Below, in pieces: positions 13,917-20,893 of a DNA stretch of 20,893 nucleotides; the first letter of the stretch is position 1, and every line of letters begins with the position of its first letter. Location: contig DAHWJX010000115.1 in assembly GCA_027343965.1 (NCBI GenBank), positions 1 through 20,893 on the forward strand, given 5' to 3'. This DNA is from JAKACU01 sp021821185. Its GTDB lineage: Bacteria; Bacillota; Bacilli; Alicyclobacillales; SLC66. Under the pieces are notes generated by a model. That model had not been told where the DNA came from, did not search any database, and was given only the letters and a program-made list of their open reading frames with translations. The position numbers were made by a program, and so were the translations under genes.

Positions 13917-15332
13917 TCATTCCACAACATCTTCCATAAGCCTATGCAAAGTTTGAAAACAATCGTGATATCGAGGAACGCCTAACGCTTCAAATAAAGA
14001 GAGTATGCTTTTCTCGATATGATCTAGGGGTTTACTATGTTGTTCGATATATTCCTTGGTGATTGAGGTAAGACCGTGACCAATCATGCCATCTGTTCGC
14101 ATCTGTAGCACGTCCATCACCCAATCTTCACACAATAATTGATGTGCTGTCGTTTGTTTCACATATGCAGGCTGATCATTAAGTTTTTTAATCAGCAAGT
14201 GCAGCATCGCCTGATGTCTTGTGCTGACGTCATACAGTACAGCACCCACAGGACTTTTCTTGTGCAGCAAAGCAAACGTCTTTTGATGAATGTCGAGACC
14301 AAAGTAGACCCAAACGATCTCCTCAAGCAACCGATACACCCTTGTCAGCCATTCTCCAAAATCACTGCGCACACAAAATGCTCGCATCTGCGCGACAAGC
14401 AAATTCATCACAGCATATTGTTCTCCGCGATAGAGCTTCATCCACAAAGTGAATTTTTGCGGTTCATGAGAGCGTTTCACGACCGAAGTCAGCATGGTCG
14501 CATCTTGCTCACTGATGTTACTCATCAATAAACGGCGCGACACATCGGCAAGACCTGCAAGCGAGGCTGGTAAAAGCCCTTGTTCAGTGGCAGCAAGCAT
14601 GCCACGATACTCATACAAACCGGTGTAAATGCGTAGAAGCGTTCGAGGATGATCTTTGCGATGAGGTTTTTGAAGCACAAAGTGATCACTGATCGTGGCT
14701 TGTGACAGCAGCGATACAATAGCATTTTTCAAAATATCATAAGGGTTATGCCCTATCTCATGTCCAAGGTCTGCCATAACCAAGTGCAAATCGGACGAAA
14801 AATGTTCGATGTGTTCTTGATCTGTCCCCCCCGCTCGCGCATATCCTTCGTACCGAGACCACAGGCCCTTATGCGAAAATCCGACACGTCCATGACCCAG
14901 TATCGAATGATTGCGCAAGTCAATCGTCTGTGCGACTTGCTGGCTTTTCAAATAAAAGTATGCGCCAAGGTGTTCTTTTTTCTCAGAGCTCATAAGCAAT
15001 TTGCCAATTTGCATCAACATCTGTGGGGCTCGGCCGTAAGTCCAGAGTTCATCGTTATCCGGTACAGGAAACTGTTGCAAAAGATATCGCATCAACACTT
15101 CACGAAAGCGGTAAAAGCGCGTTAAAAAAGCGCCTAAATCATCCCCACGTAGATTCATCGTCATCTGATGAACAAGTTCTTCTAAGATGAAGACTGTGCC
15201 GGATTCTCGTCTATCTTTCGCCAATCGAAGCCATACACGGAAATCTGTCTGCGATAAAAAATCCCCCAAAAGGGAGACGGCACGCTCGTGATCAAAATGA
15301 TAAGCATAGTATAAGGCACGAAGCAATGGCAC
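13917..15332 (-). CDS. Protein with two HEPN-like R-X6-H motifs, possible RNase; start uncertain
   Basis: A protein of at least 471 residues (from a GTG at 15332), helical and mostly soluble. Two copies of one motif stand out: DLRNHSILGHG with R140-X6-H147 and QMRTDGMIGHG with R412-X6-H419. The flanking sequence is also duplicated: LVHQMTMNLRGDDLGAFLTR (53-72) matches LVAQMRAFCVRSDFGEWLTR (312-331), followed by FYRFREVLMRYLL and VYRLLEEIVWVYF. R-N-X-S-I-X-x-H-G is the active-site form seen in HEPN RNases such as the Csm6/TIGR02710 group, but no CARF domain or CRISPR gene is seen. The first copy is canonical, the second degenerate (Asn replaced by Thr). The GTG has no ribosome site. The frame stays open and protein-like up to 15479, inside the end of pheA, so the true N-terminus is probably further upstream. 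It lies between pheA and the cytochrome b genes. Confidence 0.6.
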   Translation of the reverse strand: MPLLRALYYAYHFDHERAVSLLGDFLSQTDFRVWLRLAKDRRESGTVFILEELVHQMTMNLRGDDLGAFLTRFYRFREVLMRYLLQQFPVPDNDELWTYGRAPQMLMQIGKLLMSSEKKEHLGAYFYLKSQQVAQTIDLRNHSILGHGRVGFSHKGLWSRYEGYARAGGTDQEHIEHFSSDLHLVMADLGHEIGHNPYDILKNAIVSLLSQATISDHFVLQKPHRKDHPRTLLRIYTGLYEYRGMLAATEQGLLPASLAGLADVSRRLLMSNISEQDATMLTSVVKRSHEPQKFTLWMKLYRGEQYAVMNLLVAQMRAFCVRSDFGEWLTRVYRLLEEIVWVYFGLDIHQKTFALLHKKSPVGAVLYDVSTRHQAMLHLLIKKLNDQPAYVKQTTAHQLLCEDWVMDVLQMRTDGMIGHGLTSITKEYIEQHSKPLDHIEKSILSLFEALGVPRYHDCFQTLHRLMEDVVE

Positions 15333-15433
15333 GGCATCACGTAAAATCGTCTGATCATCTTGTGCTACAACTCGTTGACATAGGATACTGGCTCCGCGAA
15401 AATCATTTTCAAGTACATGAATTTTGACCAGTT

Positions 15434-16282
15434 CTACAATGTTAACGCCTCTGTCGATTGCAATTCCCCCCCTACAAAGCTACCCAAAACACGCACTTGA
15501 TGGCCCAATATATCAAGAATCGCTAACGCTTTACCCATGCGCTCGTCATTTTTTCCAACTTGCACTTCCATGTAAAATTGATACGTGCCCAATCGCGCCT
15601 TGGTCGGCCGTGACTCGATCCACGCTAAGTTCAACTCAAGGGTGGCAAATACTTGCAAAATATTGGCCAACATGCCAGCATGTTCTTGCGATGGAGTAAT
15701 TAATAGCATTGTTTTATCAGCATCAGATCGAAACGTTTCTTCCTGTGAAAACACAACAAATCGCGTGTGATTCAGCGCAACGTCCTGAATATCGGAGGCC
15801 AAAATTTGTAAACCAAATTCTTTAGCGGCCCATGCCGATGCGACAGCCGCGCGGTGAACATCGTCAGCGTCTTTTACCAACTTCGCTGCAGATGCTGTGC
15901 TATCCGTCAACTGCATGGTGGCCCCAAGCCCACGTATAAATTTATAACATTGCGAAATTGCGGGAGCGATCGACCACACCTCTTCAATTTCGTCCAGTTT
16001 GGCAGAAGGTATACCTAAAAGTTGCAAAGAAATGGACAAAATCAATTCGCCATGCACAAACACATTCGAAGCATCGGCTAGACTATCAAGCGTAAGATTG
16101 ATCGAGCCTTCAATCGTGTTTTCTAGCGGCAAAATCCCTTGATCAATAACGCCCTTGCTGACGTCCTCCATGACCTCCGGAACAGTTGGATAAGCAATCA
16201 ACGTGGCACTCGTACCGGCAAAATAACGAGTAGCTGCTTCTTCACTAAACGTCCCCTTTGGACCTAAATAACCAATTAACAC
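15434..16282 (-). CDS. pheA: Prephenate dehydratase with ACT regulatory domain
   Basis: A 282-residue prephenate dehydratase converting prephenate to phenylpyruvate for phenylalanine synthesis. The catalytic part (about 1-180) has GYLGPKGTFSEEAA, ILPLENTIEGSI and the NHTRFVVF motif with the catalytic Thr-Arg. The C-terminal ACT domain (about 195-270) has LAWIESRPTKARLGTYQFY, the ESRP motif associated with phenylalanine feedback. The start is taken as the GTG at 16282, because GAAGGAG (16291-16297) is 8 bases upstream; a GTG three codons earlier would overlap that ribosome site. It follows yqxD with about 13 bases between. Near its 3' end a run of seven G's opens the -1 frame leading into the next gene. 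Confidence 0.93.
   Translation of the reverse strand: MLIGYLGPKGTFSEEAATRYFAGTSATLIAYPTVPEVMEDVSKGVIDQGILPLENTIEGSINLTLDSLADASNVFVHGELILSISLQLLGIPSAKLDEIEEVWSIAPAISQCYKFIRGLGATMQLTDSTASAAKLVKDADDVHRAAVASAWAAKEFGLQILASDIQDVALNHTRFVVFSQEETFRSDADKTMLLITPSQEHAGMLANILQVFATLELNLAWIESRPTKARLGTYQFYMEVQVGKNDERMGKALAILDILGHQVRVLGSFVGGELQSTEALTL
15466..15472 (-). other. G7 homopolymer in the pheA 3' end, possible slippage or frameshift site
   Basis: On the minus strand pheA reads GTA GGG GGG GAA, a run of seven G's. The next gene's frame is -1 relative to pheA. It is closed by a TAG at 15480-15482, just before the run, and open from there to 13917. Slippage by one base on this run would fuse PheA to the HEPN-like protein. 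A base-count error in the run would have the same effect. Confidence 0.4.
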
Positions 16283-16295
16283 GGCATTCACTCCT

Positions 16296-16757
16296 TCAAA
16301 CCTTTTCTTGATTCAAGATTGTGACCATCATGCGTTGCAGCGTATTCGCAAAAAATTCTTGGTCCTGTTTCGTTCGTGCCTTGGGTCCCGTGTTACGATG
16401 GCCTTTCTTACGTATATGCTGATGGAGTGCTCGTTCAAATAAAAGTCGATCTATATTGTCTTTTGTATATTCCATACCTTTGACAGACAACGCAAAGGCA
16501 CCCTTGACCAACACCAGCGCAGCTAATCCAAAATCCTGTGTAACAACAATCGTTGACAAGGCGTCCGTAATGGCATTGATAATACGCAAATCAGTTGCTT
16601 GTGGACTTGCATCAACCGTTATATGGTTGTCACCCGTCAACATGTGGTTAATGGAACTCACCGTGCGTACTGAAAAAGCAAGTTCTTCAGCCAAACGATG
16701 AACCGTCGTGACAACATCTTTAGGTGCTGCATCAGCATCGATCCAAATCATTCTCAT
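16296..16757 (-). CDS. yqxD: UPF0178/YaiI-YqxD family protein, PIN-like
   Basis: A small conserved bacterial protein (153 residues from the ATG at 16757) of the UPF0178/DUF188 family, thought to have a PIN-like nuclease fold but without an established role. Family signatures are the N-terminal WIDADAAPKDVV, the central DLRIINAI and VVTQDFGLAALVLVKGA, and the C-terminal GPKARTKQDQEFF. Acidic residues of IDADA, ATDLR and TQDFG are placed as in PIN-type metal sites. The start could also be the TTG one codon earlier or an ATG two codons later; GGAAG lies about 10 bases upstream. It stops just before the pheA ribosome site, so the two genes are co-transcribed. Confidence 0.88.
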   Translation of the reverse strand: MRMIWIDADAAPKDVVTTVHRLAEELAFSVRTVSSINHMLTGDNHITVDASPQATDLRIINAITDALSTIVVTQDFGLAALVLVKGAFALSVKGMEYTKDNIDRLLFERALHQHIRKKGHRNTGPKARTKQDQEFFANTLQRMMVTILNQEKV

Positions 16758-16787
16758 CAACTTACACTTCCATTTTCCACGAGAAAA

Positions 16788-16793
16788 ATTATA
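16788..16793 (-). promoter_or_regulatory. Possible -10 box of the yqxD-pheA transcript
   Basis: A perfect TATAAT on the minus strand lies about 30 bases before the yqxD start, the right place for a promoter. No good -35 hexamer is found 16-18 bases upstream (CATGGT at 17), so it is only a candidate. Confidence 0.3.
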
Positions 16794-16823
16794 CAGTACA
16801 TGGCAAGTATACCATGGCTCAAT

Positions 16824-16853
16824 TTGAGAATGCTGATTAACGATAGCTATCTT
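16824..16853 (+). promoter_or_regulatory. Possible promoter of the yuzA-like gene
   Basis: TTGAGA (16824-16829) and TATCTT (16848-16853) are separated by 18 bases and lie 27-56 bases before the ATG at 16880. Both boxes match consensus at four of six positions, so this is a moderate candidate. Confidence 0.35.
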
Positions 16854-16879
16854 CAGCTACATAATAAGGAGGATGTACC

Positions 16880-17092
16880 ATGAGATGGGGCGGTTGGACT
16901 TGGGTCGCATGGGCTCTTGTCATCATCGGGGGCCTCAATTGGGGTTTCATCGGATTGTTTCACTTTGATCTGGTTGCGGCCATTTTCGGACCTATGACAG
17001 CGATGAGCCGAGTCATTTATACATTGATCGGACTCGGTGCCTTATGGCAACTCATCGCTGTTTTGGCAGGTAACGAACGGCGCATATCCTGA
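16880..17092 (+). CDS. yuzA: Small DUF378 (YuzA-like) membrane protein
   Basis: A 70-residue protein with two transmembrane helices (about 6-30 and 42-63). It matches the DUF378 pattern closely: ALVIIGGLNWGFIGLFHFDLV in the first helix and loop, AAIFGPMTAMSRVIYTLIGLGALWQL in the second. The family is widespread in bacteria and of unknown function. A perfect AAGGAGG (16867-16873) lies 6 bases before the ATG; another ATG right after it is in a different frame. The gene stands alone on the plus strand, divergent from yqxD and convergent with the pseudouridine synthase gene, and is followed by a long hairpin. Confidence 0.88.
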   Translation: MRWGGWTWVAWALVIIGGLNWGFIGLFHFDLVAAIFGPMTAMSRVIYTLIGLGALWQLIAVLAGNERRIS

Positions 17093-17099
17093 CTACCAT

Positions 17100-17132
17100 G
17101 TGCGCAACCCCCGATAAACAGAGGTTGCGCAC
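17100..17132 (+). terminator. Hairpin between convergent genes, probable terminator
   Basis: Perfect 10-base arms GTGCGCAACC (17100-17109) and GGTTGCGCAC (17123-17132) surround a 13-base loop. The stem ends the yuzA transcript and sits 27 bases from the convergent stop at 17159. The following GTCCTTTAAG is only weakly T-rich, and no T run follows on the minus strand either, so the termination role is probable rather than certain. Confidence 0.6.
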
Positions 17133-17158
17133 GTCCTTTAAGCCTGATTTAAACTGTA

Positions 17159-18100
17159 TTAGACCGCTTTGGTCAACAGCAAAAAAGAACTGGGAATCAC
17201 TGTTTCAAAGCGCAACTCTCTCTTTGTAACAGGATGAATCAAGGCAAGAATTTGCGCATGCAATGCGAGTCGTCCAAGAGGATTGGTTTTTGCCCCATAA
17301 CGTTTATCGCCAGCAACACTATGTCCAATATGTTGCATATGCACGCGAATCTGATTTTTTCGCCCAGTTTGTAATTTCACACGCAAAAGTGAGTACTGCT
17401 TGGTCCGTTGCAATACCTGATAATGGGTGACAGCAAGATCACCAACACCGCGGGTGCTCACATACATAAGTTGCGTACTTGTTTCCTTTATCCACGTTTC
17501 AATGGAGCCTTGTTCTCTTCCAACATTGCCTTCCACGACAGCCACATAGGATCGCTCTGACACGACATCCGTCCAGTTGTCCTGCAGTTCGTGCTTGACT
17601 TTCTCTGTTTTAGCAAACATCATGACACCCGATGTTTCTTTATCAAGGCGATGAACAATAAACACACGCGCAGTAGGATCTTTTAGTTGTACATGATCCA
17701 TCAACACTCGATATGCGGTGCGTTCTTTTTCTTTATCCGTAGCAATCGTTAATAAACCTGGCGGCTTGTCCACCACGATGATGTCATCATCTTCATAAAG
17801 AAGTTTCAAACCATAAGCCAAAGTTGCCCAACCAGCTGGTCGAAACCCTTGCGCATGCACGGTCACGATTTGCCCAGGATGCAACACGTAATCATGACGA
17901 GACACTAAATGACCGTCTACGCTGATCTGCTTTCGCGTCAATAAGCTTTTCACTTTGTTGCGACCTCGTGATGGTAACTGTTCCAGTAAAAAAGGTAATA
18001 AAATCATTTCATCTCGTGCAGTAAACGAGATATCTTGTGACACACGATCCACCTCATGACTATCTGTCAATTTGCTTATAGTATACATTACCTTAGCCAT
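17159..18100 (-). CDS. RluA-family 23S rRNA pseudouridine synthase
   Basis: A 313-residue RNA pseudouridine synthase. An S4-like RNA-binding domain occupies about residues 30-90 (NKVKSLLTRKQISVDG), followed by the catalytic domain starting IIVVDKPPGLLT. The catalytic Asp is D153 in VHRLDKETSGVMMFAKT, the RluA/RluD motif II; LQTGRKNQIRVHMQHIGH and LALHAQIL complete the family set. It isomerises uridine in large-subunit rRNA or tRNA; the exact site cannot be told. The first ATG (18100) overlaps the upstream transporter gene by 13 bases; an alternative ATG at 18088 forms TAATG with that gene's stop, and neither has a strong ribosome site. Coupling to the transporter appears to be positional only. 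Confidence 0.9.
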   Translation of the reverse strand: MAKVMYTISKLTDSHEVDRVSQDISFTARDEMILLPFLLEQLPSRGRNKVKSLLTRKQISVDGHLVSRHDYVLHPGQIVTVHAQGFRPAGWATLAYGLKLLYEDDDIIVVDKPPGLLTIATDKEKERTAYRVLMDHVQLKDPTARVFIVHRLDKETSGVMMFAKTEKVKHELQDNWTDVVSERSYVAVVEGNVGREQGSIETWIKETSTQLMYVSTRGVGDLAVTHYQVLQRTKQYSLLRVKLQTGRKNQIRVHMQHIGHSVAGDKRYGAKTNPLGRLALHAQILALIHPVTKRELRFETVIPSSFLLLTKAV

Positions 18101-20436
18101 AGCAAGCCAAATAGGCTAACACCAACGAGAAAGATGAAAAACTCGATATCGATACTCTTTATCGCCACATCACGGTAAAAGGAACGCCCATTTCGCGAAC
18201 TGGCAGCGCGTCCAAAGAATCCGCGCGCCTCCATGGCGATCGCAACGCGTTCACTCATACGAATACCTTGACTTAGAAGAGGTATCGCATACGTAATAAA
18301 ACGCGTAAAAGTGAACCGACTATCATTGCCTCGCACCTGACGCGCTTGCCGCAATTTCATCCATTCTGATGAAAACAGTGGCACGACCCGCAATCCTGCC
18401 ATCGTACCGTAAGCGAACTTGGGCGGCACACCGAGATCTTTACAAAACCCAATAATGAGGTCTGTAAAGTCGATCGTTGTCACAAGCAAAATGCCAAAGA
18501 GTACAGAGCCGAGCATCCTGATCGATAAAATGAGTCCTTCAATAACGCCGTAATAACTGAGTCGGTACCATAAGAAATTGATCGTATGCACACCTGGTGG
18601 AACGGCTACATTAGCGACTGTTGACCACATGTACAAGACATAAAGGGCCAAAAACGGAAGGATTAACTTAATAATCTTAAACGGGGTCATAAAAGCGAGA
18701 CCCATCATCACGGCGACGGGCAAAAGTAACATAAAAATAGCCTGTGGCAAGGTATAAGCAAACATCGCTACCATCGTTGCTGCAAACATACCCACAAAGA
18801 GAACAGATGGGTGTAGCTGGAAGATTGGTAAGGTCTGTTTTTTTCCCGTCATCTCATCACGATCATACAAACCTACCACGGCCGTGTGATCGTAAAGCGT
18901 CGTATCATCAAGCAAATGCGCCTTATGCAACACGTCATTGCGCTGAAAGAGCTCCGCACACGTACCTTCAAACAGGAGTTTGCCTTGCGCTAATACCAAA
19001 ACCTTCGTCGCATACTGTTTCACCAGATCCATATCATGCGTCGTCATGACAATCGTCTTACCAGACACATGCAATGCATATAGACGTTCCATAATCGCCT
19101 GTTGTGTTTTGGCATCTTGACCGAAAGTCGGCTCATCGAGCAAAAACACATCATGGTCGGTTCGTAACATCGATGCCACAGACAAGCGTCGCTTTTGCCC
19201 TTGGCTTAAAGAAAATGGACTATGTTGTTCTGTACCTTGCAAACCAAATTCCTGTAATAATGATGCGATCTCTTCGGGTACCTCATCACCAACTATACGA
19301 TTCGCAAGTTCATCACCCACACGTTCATAAATAAACTGAAATTCCGGATTTTGAAAACAGTAAGCTAAGCGAGCAAAACGATCGCGTGATTTCATTTTTA
19401 CTAAAGCGTGATCAAAAACAGTAACCTCACCATGGCTCGGTTTTTGTAGTCCTGCAAGGATTTGCAATAGCGTCGATTTGCCGACACCATTTGGCCCCAC
19501 GACAGCAACAAGTTCCCCTGCGTTAATAGAAAAGTCAAGATGTTCCCAGACCGTTTTTTTTCGATATTGCATCGTTATATCTCGTGCCGCCAATGCGATG
19601 GGAGTATCCAGAGGATTTTTCCTTCGGTCCTGAAAAAGTATGGAGTCTTTGACATTATCATCCCTACTTAGAACTAAGGCACGTGGCGCCGCCTTAAACG
19701 GCGCCACGACTCCTTTTTCAATCAACCAAGACCACTCTTCTTGCAACACGGAAACTGTAGGGCCTATACGATGAATAGTGCCCATTTCGTCAAACAAAAC
19801 AACCGTGTCCATGGCAGAGAGCAGCGCATCAAATTTGTGTTCAATAACGATCATGCTCTGCCCTGTGCGATGCAATTCCTCGATCCGATGAAATACTTGT
19901 GAGGAGGCAAGCGGATCCAAATTCGCGGTTGGTTCATCAAAGATCAATAAAGTTGGTTGCAAACTTAGTGCACATGCGATGGCGAGCAGTTGTTTCATAC
20001 CACCTGAAAACATGGCTGCTTGTGCATTAAATGGCACCGCTAAACCTGCTAACGCAAGCGCTTGTCTGAGGATAGAGGGCATCGATTCCCGAGGAATCGA
20101 TTGGTTTTCTAAGCCAAACGCCAGCTCATCATCCACTTGAAGCATACAAAATTGCGCGTCTGGATCTTGAAAAACATAGCCAACCTGTCCAGGAGTTTTC
20201 ACCGCATCAGCATGCCACACGTTACCCTCAACGCTCGCCTCAACAGAACTCGGAATCAAATGTGCACAAAGCATCGCAAGCGTACTTTTCCCACATCCAC
20301 TGGGTCCCATAAACAAGACAGATTCTCCACGATGCACCGTTAAAGACACATCCTGAAGTACTGGCACAGATGTCCCTTCATATGTGATAGACACATCGTT
20401 CATCACGATCAATGGTTCGGCACTGCAAACTTTCAT
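18088..20436 (-). CDS. Fused ECF-type transporter: two ABC ATPase domains plus transmembrane coupling subunit (YkoD-YkoC)
   Basis: A 782-residue fusion of parts usually encoded by two genes. Domain 1 (about 8-245) is an ABC ATPase with Walker A GPSGCGKST (44-52), signature FSGGMKQ (143-149) and Walker B LLIFDEPTANLD (163-174). Domain 2 (about 280-500) has GPNGVGKST (314-322), signature LSQGQKRR (410-417) and FLLDEPTFGQD (431-441). Residues about 540-782 are an EcfT/YkoC-like membrane domain with five or so helices, the coupling segments RQARQVRG (696-703) and AMEARGF (734-740), and a final helix. It energises the substrate-binding subunit encoded just upstream (ykoE, ATGA overlap). In Bacillus YkoEDC is assigned to hydroxymethylpyrimidine/thiamine uptake. 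No frameshift or linker scar is seen; the fusion is in frame. Confidence 0.9.
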   Translation of the reverse strand: MKVCSAEPLIVMNDVSITYEGTSVPVLQDVSLTVHRGESVLFMGPSGCGKSTLAMLCAHLIPSSVEASVEGNVWHADAVKTPGQVGYVFQDPDAQFCMLQVDDELAFGLENQSIPRESMPSILRQALALAGLAVPFNAQAAMFSGGMKQLLAIACALSLQPTLLIFDEPTANLDPLASSQVFHRIEELHRTGQSMIVIEHKFDALLSAMDTVVLFDEMGTIHRIGPTVSVLQEEWSWLIEKGVVAPFKAAPRALVLSRDDNVKDSILFQDRRKNPLDTPIALAARDITMQYRKKTVWEHLDFSINAGELVAVVGPNGVGKSTLLQILAGLQKPSHGEVTVFDHALVKMKSRDRFARLAYCFQNPEFQFIYERVGDELANRIVGDEVPEEIASLLQEFGLQGTEQHSPFSLSQGQKRRLSVASMLRTDHDVFLLDEPTFGQDAKTQQAIMERLYALHVSGKTIVMTTHDMDLVKQYATKVLVLAQGKLLFEGTCAELFQRNDVLHKAHLLDDTTLYDHTAVVGLYDRDEMTGKKQTLPIFQLHPSVLFVGMFAATMVAMFAYTLPQAIFMLLLPVAVMMGLAFMTPFKIIKLILPFLALYVLYMWSTVANVAVPPGVHTINFLWYRLSYYGVIEGLILSIRMLGSVLFGILLVTTIDFTDLIIGFCKDLGVPPKFAYGTMAGLRVVPLFSSEWMKLRQARQVRGNDSRFTFTRFITYAIPLLSQGIRMSERVAIAMEARGFFGRAASSRNGRSFYRDVAIKSIDIEFFIFLVGVSLFGLLWLR

Positions 20437-20893
20437 GGTCGTTTTGCACGATCCTTTGCGATCGCAAAATTGCGTAATATACCCGCACGATACAGGGCAT
20501 CACCAATCCATTTGGGAATCATTCCTCCGGCGATGGCACCACTGATCACAGAGAACAAGAAATACAAAAAGATAATCGATCCAGTATCAACATTGCCGCC
20601 TTGAAAATACCAAGTTAGACTGGCTCCAATTCCAGCGAGCGCCCCTGAGAGCATCATGACAGGTGCAGGATACAAACGCCAGGCAAAAATTGCAAATGCG
20701 ATTTCAGCTCCAATGCCTTGTGTTAGACCCCACACAAGGTTTTGCAATCCAAACTGACTCCCCAAAGCTTGTTCGATCATCGCTGCTACCAATTCAGCGA
20801 TCAATGCCGCACCAGGGCGACGAATGATAAAAGGAATTAGACCGGATGCAATAAACCAAAGACCATTCAACATACCTTGTGACGGAACCCATG
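20433..20893 (-). CDS. ykoE: YkoE-like substrate-binding (S) component of a thiamine-precursor ECF transporter, 5' end outside the window
   Basis: A membrane protein of which at least 153 residues are visible. The frame is open to the right-hand edge (WVPSQGMLNGLWFIASG), so the ATG at 20873 is internal and the start lies outside the window. It shows YkoE features: GLWFIASG, IIRRPGAALIAELVAAMIEQ and GLTQGIGAEIAFAIF, then helices through SGAIAGGM and a basic tail. YkoE binds hydroxymethylpyrimidine or thiamine-related compounds for the ykoDC ATPase/coupling unit. Its stop overlaps the next start by ATGA. A TPP riboswitch would be expected upstream, outside this window. Confidence 0.85.
   Translation of the reverse strand, partial: WVPSQGMLNGLWFIASGLIPFIIRRPGAALIAELVAAMIEQALGSQFGLQNLVWGLTQGIGAEIAFAIFAWRLYPAPVMMLSGALAGIGASLTWYFQGGNVDTGSIIFLYFLFSVISGAIAGGMIPKWIGDALYRAGILRNFAIAKDRAKRP

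Noticed and set aside
13885..13920. Eleven-residue frame overlapping the HEPN-like gene stop (ATGA)
   Set aside because: Too short, no ribosome site of its own, and no helix or motif; only the 36-residue frame after it is supported.
14746..14760. HEIGH (HExxH) zinc-protease-like motif at residues 191-195 of the two-HEPN protein
   Set aside because: It falls after the first R-X6-H motif in a helical region; the duplicated second half has no counterpart and no third zinc ligand is evident. A chance match is more likely.
13917..15332. Reading the HEPN-like gene as a Csm6 of a CRISPR system
   Set aside because: No repeat array, Cas protein or CARF-like segment is visible anywhere in the window.

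Overview
The window reads as chromosomal DNA of a Gram-positive, Firmicutes-type bacterium (Bacillota). The evidence is strong AGGAGG-like ribosome sites, frequent GTG/TTG starts, sigma-A type promoters, and gene families typical of Bacilli: a metI/metC pair, yqxD, yuzA, ykoE/ykoDC and an APS-type cysH. The cytochrome b6 module and overall flavour suggest an Alicyclobacillaceae-like, possibly acidophilic, lineage, but that is an impression. No IS element, CRISPR array, tRNA or rRNA gene was seen.

Left edge (1-1360): the 5' end of a gene for a secreted protein, probably an SGNH/GDSL hydrolase, runs off the window. A gene-poor stretch follows, then a LysR-type regulator starting with TTG.

Sulfur block (1357-10709, minus strand): one long probable operon, in transcription order cysH - sat - cysI - cobA - sirB - cysK - ZIP transporter - metI - metC. 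It is stitched together by several ATGA start/stop overlaps. It covers sulfate activation, APS reduction, sulfite reduction, part of sirohaem synthesis, cysteine synthesis and trans-sulfuration to homocysteine. A textbook promoter precedes cysH, with a perfect inverted repeat over its -35 box. No cysJ, APS kinase, precorrin-2 dehydrogenase or sulfate permease gene is present in the window. The LysR gene sits convergently at the far end and is the obvious candidate regulator.

10776-12149 (plus): a divergent gene for an unrecognised exported protein built from two copies of one ~200-residue unit.

Second minus-strand block (12167-16757): yqxD - pheA - an unrecognised two-HEPN-motif protein - a 36-residue membrane peptide - a cytochrome b6-like protein - a cysteine-free membrane protein, closed by a hairpin terminator. 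The most unusual content is here. One item is a duplicated R-X6-H (HEPN RNase-like) protein outside any CRISPR context, whose reading frame has no ordinary start and lies in the -1 frame of pheA beginning at a G7 run. The other is a cytochrome b unit with no Rieske protein or cytochrome c beside it.

Right part (16880-20893): a small DUF378/YuzA membrane protein (plus) converges on a minus-strand group of ykoE (cut by the window end), a fused ykoD-ykoC (two ATPases plus transmembrane coupling subunit of an ECF-type thiamine-precursor transporter) and an RluA-family pseudouridine synthase.
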